Source: Sulfuricella sp.
GTDB taxonomy: Bacteria > Pseudomonadota > Gammaproteobacteria > Burkholderiales > Sulfuricellaceae
Assembly (NCBI GenBank): GCA_023266195.1
Contig: JAHFRP010000003.1
Coordinates: 224,101 to 288,100, forward strand
Reading direction: 5' to 3'
DNA: 64,000 nt
The translations under genes were made by a program, and so were the position numbers. Position 1 is the first letter of the stretch, and each line of letters starts with the position of its first letter. Of this stretch, positions 35,112 through 43,762 are shown one piece after another. A model generated the notes under the pieces. It made no database searches and was not told where the DNA came from. It worked only from the letters and a program-made list of their open reading frames with translations.

Positions 35112-35906
35112 GTGGAATTCTGGCTGCTCTATCTCGCCGTCGGCGCCTTCGCCGGCTTTCTTGCCGGACTGCTGGGCGTGGGCGGCGGGCTGGTCATCGT
35201 GCCGGTGCTGGCCTTCATCTTCGCGGCGCAACACTTCCCGGCCGGGCTGATCATGCATCTCGCCCTCGGCACCTCGCTCGCCAGCATCATGTTCACCTCG
35301 GTTTCCAGCCTGCGCGCCCACCATGGCCACGGCGCGGTGAACTGGCGGGTGGTGCGCGGCATCGCGCCCGGCATCGTCGCCGGCACGCTGGCCGGTTCGG
35401 TGCTGGCGGCGCACCTTTCCACCTTATTCCTCAAGGTTTTCTTCGTCGTGTTCCTGTATTACGTCGCCGTCCAGATGGTGCTCAACATCAAGCCCGAACC
35501 CTCGCGCGACCTGCCGGGGACGGCAGGCATGTTCGGCGCGGGTAGCGTGATCGGCGCGGTGTCGAGCCTGGTGGGCATCGGCGGCGGCACCTTGTCCGTG
35601 CCGTTCATGACCTGGTGCAACGTCAGGCTGCACCAGGCGATCGGCACCTCAGCCGCGATCGGCTTTCCGATTGCGGCGGCCGGTGCGCTGGGCTACATCG
35701 CCAACGGCTGGGCGCTGGACGATCTGCCGCCGTACAGCCTGGGCTTTGTCTACCTGCCGGCGCTGGCCGGGCTGGTGGGGGCGAGCGTGCTGGTCGCGCC
35801 GTTCGGCGCGCGGCTGGCGCACCGCCTGCCGGTAGCCAAGCTGAAGACGGTTTTTGCCCTGCTGCTGTTCACGCTGGGCACGCGGATGCTGTCCAGCCTG
35901 CTTTAA
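35112..35906 (+). CDS. TauE/SafE family membrane permease
   Basis: A 264-residue protein with about eight membrane segments and two internally similar halves, each with a glycine-rich signature: GLLGVGGGLVIVP (residues ~21-33) and VGIGGGTLSVPFM (residues ~155-167). The family exports small anions such as sulfite or sulfoacetate; the substrate here is unknown. The GTG start directly follows the stop of the EVE gene. Confidence 0.88.
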   Translation: MEFWLLYLAVGAFAGFLAGLLGVGGGLVIVPVLAFIFAAQHFPAGLIMHLALGTSLASIMFTSVSSLRAHHGHGAVNWRVVRGIAPGIVAGTLAGSVLAAHLSTLFLKVFFVVFLYYVAVQMVLNIKPEPSRDLPGTAGMFGAGSVIGAVSSLVGIGGGTLSVPFMTWCNVRLHQAIGTSAAIGFPIAAAGALGYIANGWALDDLPPYSLGFVYLPALAGLVGASVLVAPFGARLAHRLPVAKLKTVFALLLFTLGTRMLSSLL

Positions 35907-36119
35907 AGAATATCGAACCGCAAAGGTCCAAAGCAAAACCGTCAGCTTTTCAGATTCACCATATCTTCTCCCCAACTGAACACGAATAGTTTTTTCCTTA
36001 AAACCTCAGTTCAAACCGCACAAAACACCGCAATAAAGCAGGGTACGAAACGTTTCCCCCTCTCTCCGAGATTTCAAATTTCCGTGGATGGGCGGCACAA
36101 TGGGCAGGTAGAAACCTCG

Positions 36120-37526
36120 GGCTCTTCACGGTTTTCCTACGGTAGTCAGGCGAGTTGGCGGTGATGCTATTGGCATGGCGTGATAAAGGAACGACGGTGT
36201 GTCCTCGGTGTTGAGCTGGAAGATCTTGAGCTTGAAGTGCGTCATGTCGCGGAAGCCGCGCGCTCGGCGGCGCAGCAGGGCGATCGACACGTTGCCGGCT
36301 TCCAGGCGAGAGGTGGTAATCGGATGATTGGCGTAGGCGCAAATGCCGGTGCGATGGGATTGCAAGGTCTTCACGAATTTGGCGAGTCCGGTGATCTTGG
36401 CCGCCTGGGCTATGCCGCACCAGTCATCAAGGCGAGCCGCCATCTCGGCGGGAGTGGAGTTGGGCAGCCACAGGCGCTGCAACTGTTCCTTGAGGGTGTA
36501 GAGCGCCGACAGCGGCTGGTTCTGCGCCAGCAATCGATCCAGCCGAGCCTGGTCGGTTTCCTTGAGGGTGGTGCGGTTCGACAGCAGCAGCCACAGGCTG
36601 CCCTTGATTGCCTGTTGCCCGGTCAGATCGCCCAGGGTTTTGGCGGCCTTGAACTCGGCGCGGCGGCAATCGCGGATCACCTTGTTGAACATCTGCATGA
36701 CGTGGAAGCGGTCGAAGACGATGGCGGCATTGGGCAGCGACTCGCGTACGGCGGCGATGTAAGCCGGCCCCATGTCGAGCGCGACGGCCTCGATGCCGCC
36801 AGCGCATTCCTCCGACAAGGCATCGAGAAATTCCAGCAGCACCGCCGACTCGCGCCCCTCCTTGACCCACAGGATGCGGCCGTAGTTCGCGCCGGGCGAG
36901 AGATCATAGACCAGGGTGAAATAGCTCTGACCCTTGGCGCGGGCCACCTCATCGGCGCCCAGGTAGCGAATCCCGGTCAGCGTCTGCGGCCGGGGGATCG
37001 GTATCGTCTCCGCCAGGTGCGCGCACTCGATGGCCTTCACCGAATCCCAGGACAGGCCGGTGTGGCGCGCCACCACGGAAATCGGCATGTGCCGGGCCAT
37101 GCCGGCAATCAGGCGGGCATAGCGCTTCGTCACACGTGCCTTGGGGTAAACGAAGGGCAGCGCCTCGACGCGCACGTGACCGGGCGACAGGAAGGTTTCG
37201 GCATATTCGATCTCGACTTCGCAGGGCCAGCCGCCGATGGGCACATCCCGCACTTTCCGGCGCAACAGTCGATTGACGTGCCCGCGCCGTCCCGTGCGGT
37301 GATCTACCGGCCGACGGCGCCGGTCGCGGTCGCAGACGATGCGCACCCGCCCGGCATCTTCGTTGAACACAACGTCCTTGATCACTTGCCCCTCAAGCCC
37401 CAAAATATTCGCCGGGATGACCGCTCCCATATGCTGTACCTACCCGAGTCCTGGAAAACCCGCGTGGATACACCATATCAGGGATGTCGGTCATCTCATT
37501 TCTCCGTAGGATTTACCGGAAGAGCC
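36120..37526 (-). mobile_element. ISL3-family insertion sequence, complete
   Basis: A 1,407-base element bounded by 23-base imperfect terminal inverted repeats at 36,120-36,142 and 37,504-37,526, both beginning GGCTCTTC inward and ending CCTACGG. It is flanked on both sides by the identical 8-base sequence AAACCTCG (36,112-36,119 and 37,527-37,534). Eight-base target duplications are the rule for ISL3. Intact ends, duplication and transposase suggest recent insertion. Confidence 0.93.
36126..37430 (-). CDS. ISL3 family transposase
   Basis: The 434-residue protein is the only gene of the element. It has an N-terminal zinc-ribbon-like region without a complete CxxC set visible, a helix-turn-helix (ISVVARHTGLSWDSVKAIE, residues ~115-133), and the DDE-type core: YLGADEVARAKGQSY, VALDMGPAYIAAV, FDRFHVMQMFN and a late TSRLEAGN with the Glu. 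No frameshift is seen, so it is probably active. The C-terminus lies inside the left terminal repeat. Confidence 0.92.
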   Translation of the reverse strand: MGAVIPANILGLEGQVIKDVVFNEDAGRVRIVCDRDRRRRPVDHRTGRRGHVNRLLRRKVRDVPIGGWPCEVEIEYAETFLSPGHVRVEALPFVYPKARVTKRYARLIAGMARHMPISVVARHTGLSWDSVKAIECAHLAETIPIPRPQTLTGIRYLGADEVARAKGQSYFTLVYDLSPGANYGRILWVKEGRESAVLLEFLDALSEECAGGIEAVALDMGPAYIAAVRESLPNAAIVFDRFHVMQMFNKVIRDCRRAEFKAAKTLGDLTGQQAIKGSLWLLLSNRTTLKETDQARLDRLLAQNQPLSALYTLKEQLQRLWLPNSTPAEMAARLDDWCGIAQAAKITGLAKFVKTLQSHRTGICAYANHPITTSRLEAGNVSIALLRRRARGFRDMTHFKLKIFQLNTEDTPSFLYHAMPIASPPTRLTTVGKP

Positions 37527-37570
37527 AAACCTCGGCGAGCATGGCCAGTGTTTAATTGCGTTAATTCGGG

Positions 37571-37871
37571 GTGGTTCCGCTGTCCGAGCGGATTATCCTT
37601 GATATGGAGAAGCGCGGGAGTTTTCCCGTCGCTTCGCCATCACGCCCCACCTGGTGGCCAGCCTGGGACTTGCGCGAAATTGAGACATGGATGGAAGACC
37701 GCAAGGCAGCCGCCCCAGTCGGCAGCGCCATCCCATACCGCATCAATGTAGCCGAGGCCAAGCTTGACGTGTCGCGCTCGACGATCTACCGGCTTGTCAA
37801 GGATGGACAGCTTGATCCGGAAGATCGGCAAGCGCTCCAGCAGAATCACTGCTGACAGCATCACGCGATGA
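37571..37871 (+). pseudogene. Decayed AlpA/excisionase-like DNA-binding protein
   Basis: The frame starting VVPLSERIILDMEKRGSFP and containing WDLREIETWMEDRKAA resembles AlpA-type phage regulators, with a few residues lost between. A second helix-turn-helix follows, INVAEAKLDVSRSTIYRLVKDGQ. The current frame then runs into DPEDRQALQQ. One frame over, the sequence continues as LIRKIGKRSSRITADSITR to a stop at 37,871, as in excisionase-type proteins. A one-base frame change therefore breaks the gene. It may be a relic of an integrative element, with the ISL3 copy inserted just upstream. Confidence 0.5.
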
Positions 37872-38022
37872 TCGAGCGGAACCGGGCTACTGGCTGATAC
37901 CATAGTGGCATTCGTGCAACGCGGAATTTTATGGCGCAGCGCCACGAAAGTGGGTAGCCAGGCGAGCCAAAGGAACACAAACACACGCGCAACTACTGAT
38001 AAAATAACGGATTTTATATCAC

Positions 38023-38790
38023 ATGAAGATTGCCACCTGGAACGTCAATTCCATTAAGGTTCGCCTGCCCCATGTGCTGGACTGGCTCGCAGCCCATCAG
38101 CCGGACGTTTTGTGCCTGCAGGAAACCAAGCTGGAGGACGCGAACTTCCCGACTGCGGAACTTGCCACAGCCGGCTACCAGGCCCAGTTCAGCGGGCAAA
38201 AGACCTACAACGGCGTTGCAATCCTGAGCAGGCTCGCCGGTACGGATACGGTCATGGCGATTCCCGGCTTTACCGATGTGCAGAAACGGGTACTCGCAAC
38301 GACCATAGCCGGCATGCGGATCGTCAACATCTACGTGCCCAACGGCCAGAGCGTGGATTCGGACAAGTTCCAGTACAAGCTCGCCTGGCTGCAGGCGCTG
38401 AAGACCTGGCTGACCGAGGAATTGACGCGCCATCCCAAGCTGGCGCTGCTGGGTGATTTCAACATTGCCCCGGAAGAGCGGGATGTCTACGATCCCCAAA
38501 CCTGGGAGGGACTGGTACTGTTCAGCCAGCCGGAGCGGGAGGCATTCCGGCAATTGCTGCGACTCGGCCTGACCGATAGTTTCCGCCTGTTCGACCAGCC
38601 GGAGAAGTCCTATTCCTGGTGGGATTACCGGATGAACGCCTTCCGCCGCAACATGGGCCTGAGGATAGACCACATCCTGTTGAGCGGGGCCCTCGCCCGG
38701 CCCTGCACCTCCTGCCGCATTGACGCGGCGCCTCGCAAGCAGGAGCGCCCCTCCGATCACGCCCCGGTGGTGGCGGAGATCGGCAACTAA
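38023..38790 (+). CDS. xth: Exodeoxyribonuclease III
   Basis: The 255-residue protein matches the ExoIII/AP endonuclease fold: ATWNVNSIKVR at the start, the catalytic Glu in LCLQETKLED, VNIYVPNGQ, the GDFNIAPEE active site near residue 148, and the C-terminal MRIDHILLS-like GLRIDHILLS and ERPSDHAPVV with the catalytic Asp-His. It repairs abasic sites. It is a single-gene unit here, between the IS/excisionase relic and a hairpin-rich gap. Confidence 0.95.
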   Translation: MKIATWNVNSIKVRLPHVLDWLAAHQPDVLCLQETKLEDANFPTAELATAGYQAQFSGQKTYNGVAILSRLAGTDTVMAIPGFTDVQKRVLATTIAGMRIVNIYVPNGQSVDSDKFQYKLAWLQALKTWLTEELTRHPKLALLGDFNIAPEERDVYDPQTWEGLVLFSQPEREAFRQLLRLGLTDSFRLFDQPEKSYSWWDYRMNAFRRNMGLRIDHILLSGALARPCTSCRIDAAPRKQERPSDHAPVVAEIGN

Positions 38791-38812
38791 GGGAGGCGCT
38801 GATTTGATCGAA

Positions 38813-38884
38813 TACCGCCATTCCGGCGTAGGCCGAAATCCAGAAGAATCGACAACCTGGGCCTCGGCCTACGCCGGGGTGACG
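38813..38884. repeat. Intergenic inverted repeat (CCGGCGTAGGCC type)
   Basis: A 14-base perfect inverted repeat, CCGGCGTAGGCCGA at 38,823-38,836 and its complement at 38,864-38,877, lies within a sequence of the common proteobacterial 'ATTCCGGCGTAGGCC...' intergenic repeat type. It follows the exonuclease III stop and a 15-base sequence GGGAGGCGCTGATTT (38,791-38,805) that also occurs at 18,160-18,174. Confidence 0.65.
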
Positions 38885-38934
38885 AATAAATCAATGTTTC
38901 CCTAATTCCCTCCAGTGGCCGGTCAATTTGAAAC

Positions 38935-39034
38935 CGGGGAATCCCCCTCTTTGAAAAAAGGGGGATTCCCCGTGACCGACGGCTAGCCGTCAAAGCGATT
39001 CCTGCGGTAGCGGGCGGGCTCGCGAGCCCGCCCG
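38935..39034. repeat. Cluster of three perfect palindromes
   Basis: Three palindromes stand in 100 bases. The first is a hairpin with 13-base arms (38,935-38,947 and 38,960-38,972) and an A/T-rich loop. The second is the 14-base GACGGCTAGCCGTC at 38,978-38,991. The third is a 24-base perfect palindrome at 39,011-39,034 (CGGGCGGGCTCG and its mirror). They separate the exonuclease III unit from the sigma-factor operon. The first may be a terminator, but its T-run is poor. Confidence 0.7.
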
Positions 39035-39101
39035 TTACCGTGCGCTTTCGCCCAATACCGTGCCATATGACACGCTAACGATTTGTTTTTAATAAACTTT
39101 A

Positions 39102-39130
39102 TTGCTAGCCGTCAAGAAAGTTTGTATATT
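39102..39130 (+). promoter_or_regulatory. Candidate promoter of the ECF sigma factor operon
   Basis: TTGCTA at 39,102-39,107 and TATATT at 39,125-39,130 are 17 bases apart, 40 bases before the chosen start codon. The spacer holds GCTAGCCGTCAA, which also occurs at 38,982-38,993 and might be a regulator site. No clear Fur box was recognised. Confidence 0.4.
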
Positions 39131-39169
39131 ACGGCTCCTGGGGCCGCTGTTCTGCCGGGAAGGTGGAAG

Positions 39170-39706
39170 ATGCCCGATGTCAGCCGCCGGGGCCGTATGT
39201 CCGAAATAAGAATACAGATCAACAGCATCTACAGGGAATACTACGACGAACTTTGCCGGTTCCTGTCCCATCGGCTGCGTAGCCGAGAGGAGGCGGCCGA
39301 GATCGCCCAGGAAGCCTTCACCCGCATGCTGGCGCTCGAAGACGGCTACCAGCTCCGCCATCCGCGCGGCTTTCTCTTCAGGACGGCGCTCAATCTGACG
39401 GTGGACTCTTTCAGGACGGACCGGCCGGGGGCGGAGCGAATGGACGGGGTTGACATGGCTGAGAACTTGCCTTCCGAAGCACCGGGACCGGAGTCGGTTG
39501 TCTACGCCCAGCAGCGGCTGGCGCTGTTGCGTGGAGCCATCGCCGAGCTCCCGCCCAAATGCCGGCACGCATTCATCAGGCACAAGTTCGAAAACCGGAG
39601 CTATGCCGAAATCGCCAGCGAGATGGGCATTTCGAAAAACATGGTGGAAAAGCACATCATCAAGGCCATCGCCTACTGCCGAGGGCGCCTGGAACGGGCA
39701 GACTGA
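39170..39706 (+). CDS. ECF-family RNA polymerase sigma factor (FecI-like)
   Basis: The 178-residue protein has region 2 (YYDELCRFLSHRLRSREEAAEIAQEAFTRML, residues ~19-49) and region 4 (LPPKCRHAFIRHKFENRSYAEIASEMGIS, with the HTH KNMVEKHIIKAI), in the style of FecI. FecI sigmas are released by a FecR signal and transcribe TonB-receptor genes. GGAAGG six bases upstream supports ATG 39170; an ATG at 39197 is the alternative. It is followed by fecR and an STN-domain receptor. Confidence 0.92.
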   Translation: MPDVSRRGRMSEIRIQINSIYREYYDELCRFLSHRLRSREEAAEIAQEAFTRMLALEDGYQLRHPRGFLFRTALNLTVDSFRTDRPGAERMDGVDMAENLPSEAPGPESVVYAQQRLALLRGAIAELPPKCRHAFIRHKFENRSYAEIASEMGISKNMVEKHIIKAIAYCRGRLERAD

Positions 39707-39785
39707 GCGATTCCCGGCGCCCCCCCTGCTTGACAACAAGCGCGAGTTGTCGGAAATTCGACGTCGGCTTGTGCCATTTCGCAAC

Positions 39786-40817
39786 ATGAAGGCAATGGGT
39801 TCCATGGCGGCGACGGACGATTTCGGTTTCCTGCAAGACCTCGCGACGAGGGAGCGCGCCGCGTACTGGTTTGCGCGGCTGCGCGCTGAGAACTGTTCCG
39901 ACAATGACAAGAAAGCATTCGAAGACTGGCTGTCAGAGAACGAGGCGCACCGCAGGGAATACGAGCAGTTCTGCCTGATGTGGGAAGAGCTGGACGGACT
40001 GAAGATCGCGCTTCCGCCAGCGATACAGACCGAGCGCACCCGGCCTCTGGGCTGGTTCCCCGCATTTGGGTGGAGGCACTGGGCCGCCGCCGTGCTGGTG
40101 GCGGCGGTCGGTATCGGCTGGCACGCCGCCCAGGGCCCGGCAGCGTATTCCTACGCTACCGCGAAGGGTGAGCAGAAAAGCGTCACGCTGCCGGATGGCT
40201 CGTTGGCGCAACTCAATACCGATACCCGGCTGACCGTGGAAATGTCGGCGGGCCTGCGACACGTGAAGGTGGAAAGGGGCGAAGCGCTGTTCACCGTAGC
40301 ACACGAGGAAGCGAGGCCGTTCGAGGTGCGGGCCGGCAGTGGCACCATTCGCGATATTGGCACCCGGTTCGACGTCTACCGAGACGGAGAGCGCGTTGTC
40401 GTGGCCGTGCTGGATGGCGAAGTCGAAATCACGCTGGGCGGGAAAGCCGACGATCCTGGCGTCAGCCGGGCTGTGCTCAAGGGGCAGCAAACCGCCTACT
40501 CCGACCGGAAGATATCCACCGTCAAGAGCGCCGACGAAAAAACAGTAACGGCCTGGCAGAATGGCAAACTGATTTTCGACGGCACCTCGCTTATGGACGT
40601 GGTTCGGGAACTGGGCCGGTATCACGACCGGAGGATCGTCATCGCCGACCCGAACCTGAACACCCTCAAGGTCAGCGGCGCATTCAATGCCTCCGACCTG
40701 GACGGCCTGCTTTGGGCGCTCCAGCAGGTGCTGCCAATCAAGGCGGAGCGCGCCGGCAACGCAACCGTCCTCTCCAGTCTCGACGAGCGGACCCCGCGCC
40801 GGCTCCAGACCTTCTGA
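39786..40817 (+). CDS. FecR-family anti-sigma factor / transmembrane signal protein
   Basis: The 343-residue protein has an N-terminal cytoplasmic domain with the paired pattern AAYWFARLRAENCSDNDKKAF...WLSENEAHRREYEQF (split here), one membrane segment (HWAAAVLVAAVGIGWHAA, residues ~97-114), and a periplasmic FecR domain (QKSVTLPDGSLAQLNTDT, VERGEALFTVAHEEARPFEV, IGTRFDVY). A C-terminal secretin/TonB-short-like domain (LSGAFN-type KVSGAFNASDL) follows. It passes the receptor signal to the sigma factor. The 79-base gap before it has no other gene. The start at 39786 is the longest; 39795 and 39804 are possible. Confidence 0.92.
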   Translation: MKAMGSMAATDDFGFLQDLATRERAAYWFARLRAENCSDNDKKAFEDWLSENEAHRREYEQFCLMWEELDGLKIALPPAIQTERTRPLGWFPAFGWRHWAAAVLVAAVGIGWHAAQGPAAYSYATAKGEQKSVTLPDGSLAQLNTDTRLTVEMSAGLRHVKVERGEALFTVAHEEARPFEVRAGSGTIRDIGTRFDVYRDGERVVVAVLDGEVEITLGGKADDPGVSRAVLKGQQTAYSDRKISTVKSADEKTVTAWQNGKLIFDGTSLMDVVRELGRYHDRRIVIADPNLNTLKVSGAFNASDLDGLLWALQQVLPIKAERAGNATVLSSLDERTPRRLQTF

Positions 40818-40970
40818 ACACAACCCTGTAACACCTCTCCAGGGGAAATCTCCCTTCCTCACTTCTTCCCGGTAAATATTTTTTTTGCCGGGACGTCAGG
40901 TTTCTTCTCCCGGATGCGTCTTATACAGGATAAGGGCACCTTTTTATCCACAACGCCCCAGGGAGAAAAA

Positions 40971-43376
40971 ATGAAAAAGAAGTCGAAAGGGGCGTTACGC
41001 CGGGCAACACGCAGGCTGATCCCGTCCTCCCGCACGCTCGGCATCTCCGCGCTGATGGCCGCGTCGCTGCTGGCAACGAATCCGGCCTTTGCCGACCCCG
41101 GCAAGGCGGCGGTGAATATCCCGCCCCAGGAGCTTTCCTCCGCGCTCAAGACCCTGGCCGGCCAGACCGATTCCCAACTGCTGTTTGCCACCGATGCCCT
41201 GCAAGGCATGCGCACCGAGGGCGTCAGCGGCAGTTACACGCCGGAGGAGGCGCTCAAGCGCCTGCTCAAGGGAACGAACCTGACTTATCGAACGACGGGC
41301 GCGAATACCTTTACCGTTCAGAGGGAGGACGAAAAAAAGCCAGAGGCCGTTGCCGGGGCACGGCGCTCCGAACTTCTGCCGGAAGTTGTGGTAACGGCCA
41401 CCAGGACCGAAAGACTGATCACCGAGGTTCCCGCCAGCGTTTCAGTCATCACGGCCAAGGATATTAAAAGCCAGCAAGTCGTGAAGGTTGAAGATTTACT
41501 GCGCAATGTGGAAGGCGTCGACGTCAAGTCAGAGGCCGGCGGGGGCGCCGGCATGGTCATGCTGCGCGGGATGGGCGGCAGCTATGCCGGCCAGACCACG
41601 CAGTTGCTGGTGGACGGCATGCCGGTGGAGCCGATGGTTCTTGCCCCCAAAGGAGCCGGGCTCGATTTCGCCGGCCTCGGTGAGATCGATCGCATCGAAG
41701 TGGTGCGCGGCCCCGCCTCCTCGCTCTACGGCCCGAATGCCGCCGGTGGCGTGATCAACGTCCTCACCAAACGCTGGACCGGAGAACCCGGCGGCGAAGC
41801 GGAGGTTGGCCTCGGCTCGCATAATGCGCAATCGGCGCGGGCAGTGGTAGGCGGGTCATCGGACAAGGTCGATTTCCGGCTTTCCGCCAGCAACTTTCAG
41901 ACCGACGGGTTCATTGCCGAACCGAAGCCCTATTTTTGGGGGCAACAGGATCTCGCAGGACGCGACTGGCGCGACCGCAAGTTCGGCGTCCAGCTCGGCC
42001 TCTATCCCGCGGAGAATCAGGCGATCACCTTCGGCGTCCGCAACTACGATATCGATTCCGCGTTTATCGGCGGCCGGCCCAATTACCGCTTTGGTCGAGA
42101 AGGCACCCTTTATGATCTCGGCTACAAGCTGGAGCTCGGAGCGCTCGGCGACCTGAAGTTCAAGTATCTGAGCGCGACCATCAAGGAAAACCTCAAATGG
42201 GATGGCCTGATGCTGGGAGACGGGACCGACTTTACCCGTTACATTACCGGGCAACGGGACGAATTTGCCGACACCTTCGAAGCTCAGGCCAATCTGCGCC
42301 TCACCCAGGGGAACCTCCTGACCCTCGGTCTTTCCCACACCGCCGGCAAGCAGAGAGAAACGGAGGATACGGCAGTGCCGCTGGCTTCCCCGCAGGGATG
42401 GGATTACTACGCCCGGAGCGATATCAGCACGAAAACCCGAATTGTCGGCCTGTATGCGCAGGACGAAATCCACGTTTCGGAAAACATGCTCCTGAATATC
42501 GGGGGCAGGTACGACCGTTACAGGCTCTACGACAACACGAGTTATTCCTGGGACAACTACGGCACCGATACCACCCGCCGGGACCCCGACTCGACTGACA
42601 GCGTCTTCAATCCCCGCCTCGGGTTGCGTTACAAGCTGGCGGAGCGCACATCCCTTTATGCGTCCTATGGCACGGCCTACCTGCCAGCCCTCAATGGGCT
42701 CCGCTACCGGAGCAATGCGACGTGCAACAGCCCAAACCTGAACGCCGAGCATTCCGCATCGACCGAAATCGGCCTTAACCATGAATGGGCCGGGCTGTCA
42801 GCCCGTGCGGCGCTTTTTCATACCGATTACCAGGACAAGATCGAGGCGCTGCAACGGGTAGGCTGCACTCAGTACGTGAACGTCTCGGCCGTAAAGGTGA
42901 ACGGTCTTGAGATCGCCTTGGAGGGCAAGACCGCATCGGCCTGGCGTCCGTATTTCAACTATACCTACAGCGACTCCAAGATCGACGGCAACCCTTCTCG
43001 CCCCGCTTCCGAGGGCAAGCGGCTCAATCTCGTCGCCAAACATAAACTCAGTCTTGGCGTCATCTACGCGCCTTCCGCGGACTGGATGGCGCGCCTTTCC
43101 GGCCGCTATGTCGGCGACAGGTACTTCGACGGAACGATGGAGAACAAGCCGGATGCCCTTGCCGCAGGCTATTTCGTCGCCGACCTGAAAGTCGGCAAAC
43201 GCATACCCCTAGGCGCGCTGGCGCGCGATGCGGAGCTGTCGTTAGCCGTCAACAACCTGTTTGACAAGGAATATGTCGAACAAAAGTGGCTCGTTCCGGT
43301 TGGAGCGGGCAAGGAAGCCTATCGCGCCTTTGGAGACGGTCGGAACTGGTGGCTTGGTCTCAATGTGCGCTTCTAG
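40971..43376 (+). CDS. TonB-dependent receptor with N-terminal STN signalling domain
   Basis: The 801-residue outer-membrane receptor has a long signal peptide ending near NPAFA. An STN domain (IPPQELSSALKTLAGQTD to NTFTVQ, residues ~47-112), a TonB box PEVVVTATRTE, a plug (VRGPASSLYGPNAAGG) and a barrel closing WWLGLNVRF follow. The STN domain is what contacts FecR, so this receptor both imports and senses its ligand. GGGAG lies eight bases before the ATG at 40971. The ligand is unknown. Because the peptide-maturation genes follow directly, the modified peptide or its metal complex is the leading candidate. Confidence 0.93.
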   Translation: MKKKSKGALRRATRRLIPSSRTLGISALMAASLLATNPAFADPGKAAVNIPPQELSSALKTLAGQTDSQLLFATDALQGMRTEGVSGSYTPEEALKRLLKGTNLTYRTTGANTFTVQREDEKKPEAVAGARRSELLPEVVVTATRTERLITEVPASVSVITAKDIKSQQVVKVEDLLRNVEGVDVKSEAGGGAGMVMLRGMGGSYAGQTTQLLVDGMPVEPMVLAPKGAGLDFAGLGEIDRIEVVRGPASSLYGPNAAGGVINVLTKRWTGEPGGEAEVGLGSHNAQSARAVVGGSSDKVDFRLSASNFQTDGFIAEPKPYFWGQQDLAGRDWRDRKFGVQLGLYPAENQAITFGVRNYDIDSAFIGGRPNYRFGREGTLYDLGYKLELGALGDLKFKYLSATIKENLKWDGLMLGDGTDFTRYITGQRDEFADTFEAQANLRLTQGNLLTLGLSHTAGKQRETEDTAVPLASPQGWDYYARSDISTKTRIVGLYAQDEIHVSENMLLNIGGRYDRYRLYDNTSYSWDNYGTDTTRRDPDSTDSVFNPRLGLRYKLAERTSLYASYGTAYLPALNGLRYRSNATCNSPNLNAEHSASTEIGLNHEWAGLSARAALFHTDYQDKIEALQRVGCTQYVNVSAVKVNGLEIALEGKTASAWRPYFNYTYSDSKIDGNPSRPASEGKRLNLVAKHKLSLGVIYAPSADWMARLSGRYVGDRYFDGTMENKPDALAAGYFVADLKVGKRIPLGALARDAELSLAVNNLFDKEYVEQKWLVPVGAGKEAYRAFGDGRNWWLGLNVRF

Positions 43377-43504
43377 TCTCCCCTCTCCCCTAGCCCTCTC
43401 CCTGCACCCGCAAGGAGTGTCCCCGCCGAGAGCGGCGGCAAAGCCGCTCGCTCTGGCGAGACGGGCGAGGGGGACGAGGTCTCGCTTCGCGAGTTTCACG
43501 CTAA
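43377..43504. repeat. CCCTCTCCC-type repeat with a 36-base shared tail
   Basis: Immediately after the receptor stop comes CTCCCCTCTCCCCTAGCCCT (from 43,377) and, at its right end, a 36-base tail at 43,469-43,504 (starting GGGGGACGAGGTCTCGCTTC). The tail is identical to 53,658-53,693 behind ntrC. It contains TCTCGCTTCGCGAG, able to form a small hairpin. It separates the receptor from the peptide gene and might limit read-through. Confidence 0.75.
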
Positions 43505-43561
43505 GGTCATGATTATTGCCCGGCCATTTCACAACGTAGTTATTACTCGAAAGGAAACACC

Positions 43562-43687
43562 ATGGAAATTGAAGAAATCGTTTTCGAATCTCTCGAAGGT
43601 TGCAACGAAGCGTTTGACGAAATGACCCTGTGCGCCTGCTGCGGCACCCAGGGCGGGCGGATGTGCGGTTGCGGGCCAAGGGTGTAG
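43562..43687 (+). CDS. Candidate RiPP precursor: 41-residue six-cysteine peptide
   Basis: A short gene with a strong ribosome site (AAGGA six bases before the ATG). The first ~22 residues are acidic and leader-like (MEIEEIVFESLEG with Cys14, then FDEM). The rest is a compact core with five cysteines, C24-A-C26-C27-G and, near the end, M34-C35-G-C37-G38-P-R-V, joined by TQGGR. There is no signal peptide. It lies 75 bases before three consecutive radical SAM/SPASM genes and an ABC exporter, the usual place for a ribosomally made, enzyme-modified peptide. I do not recognise the family. Thioether links from the cysteines are plausible but unproven. Confidence 0.82.
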   Translation: MEIEEIVFESLEGCNEAFDEMTLCACCGTQGGRMCGCGPRV

Positions 43688-43762
43688 GAACCTCAAGCAC
43701 CGATAGCAACAAGATGTAACCCAAAGAAATGGCGGGGCAACTTTTTTCAAAAAGGGCGCGGC

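Noticed and set aside
35907..36119. A possible gene remnant left of the ISL3 element
   Set aside because: The 213 bases hold no frame with recognisable similarity and no ribosome site; I see nothing definite there.
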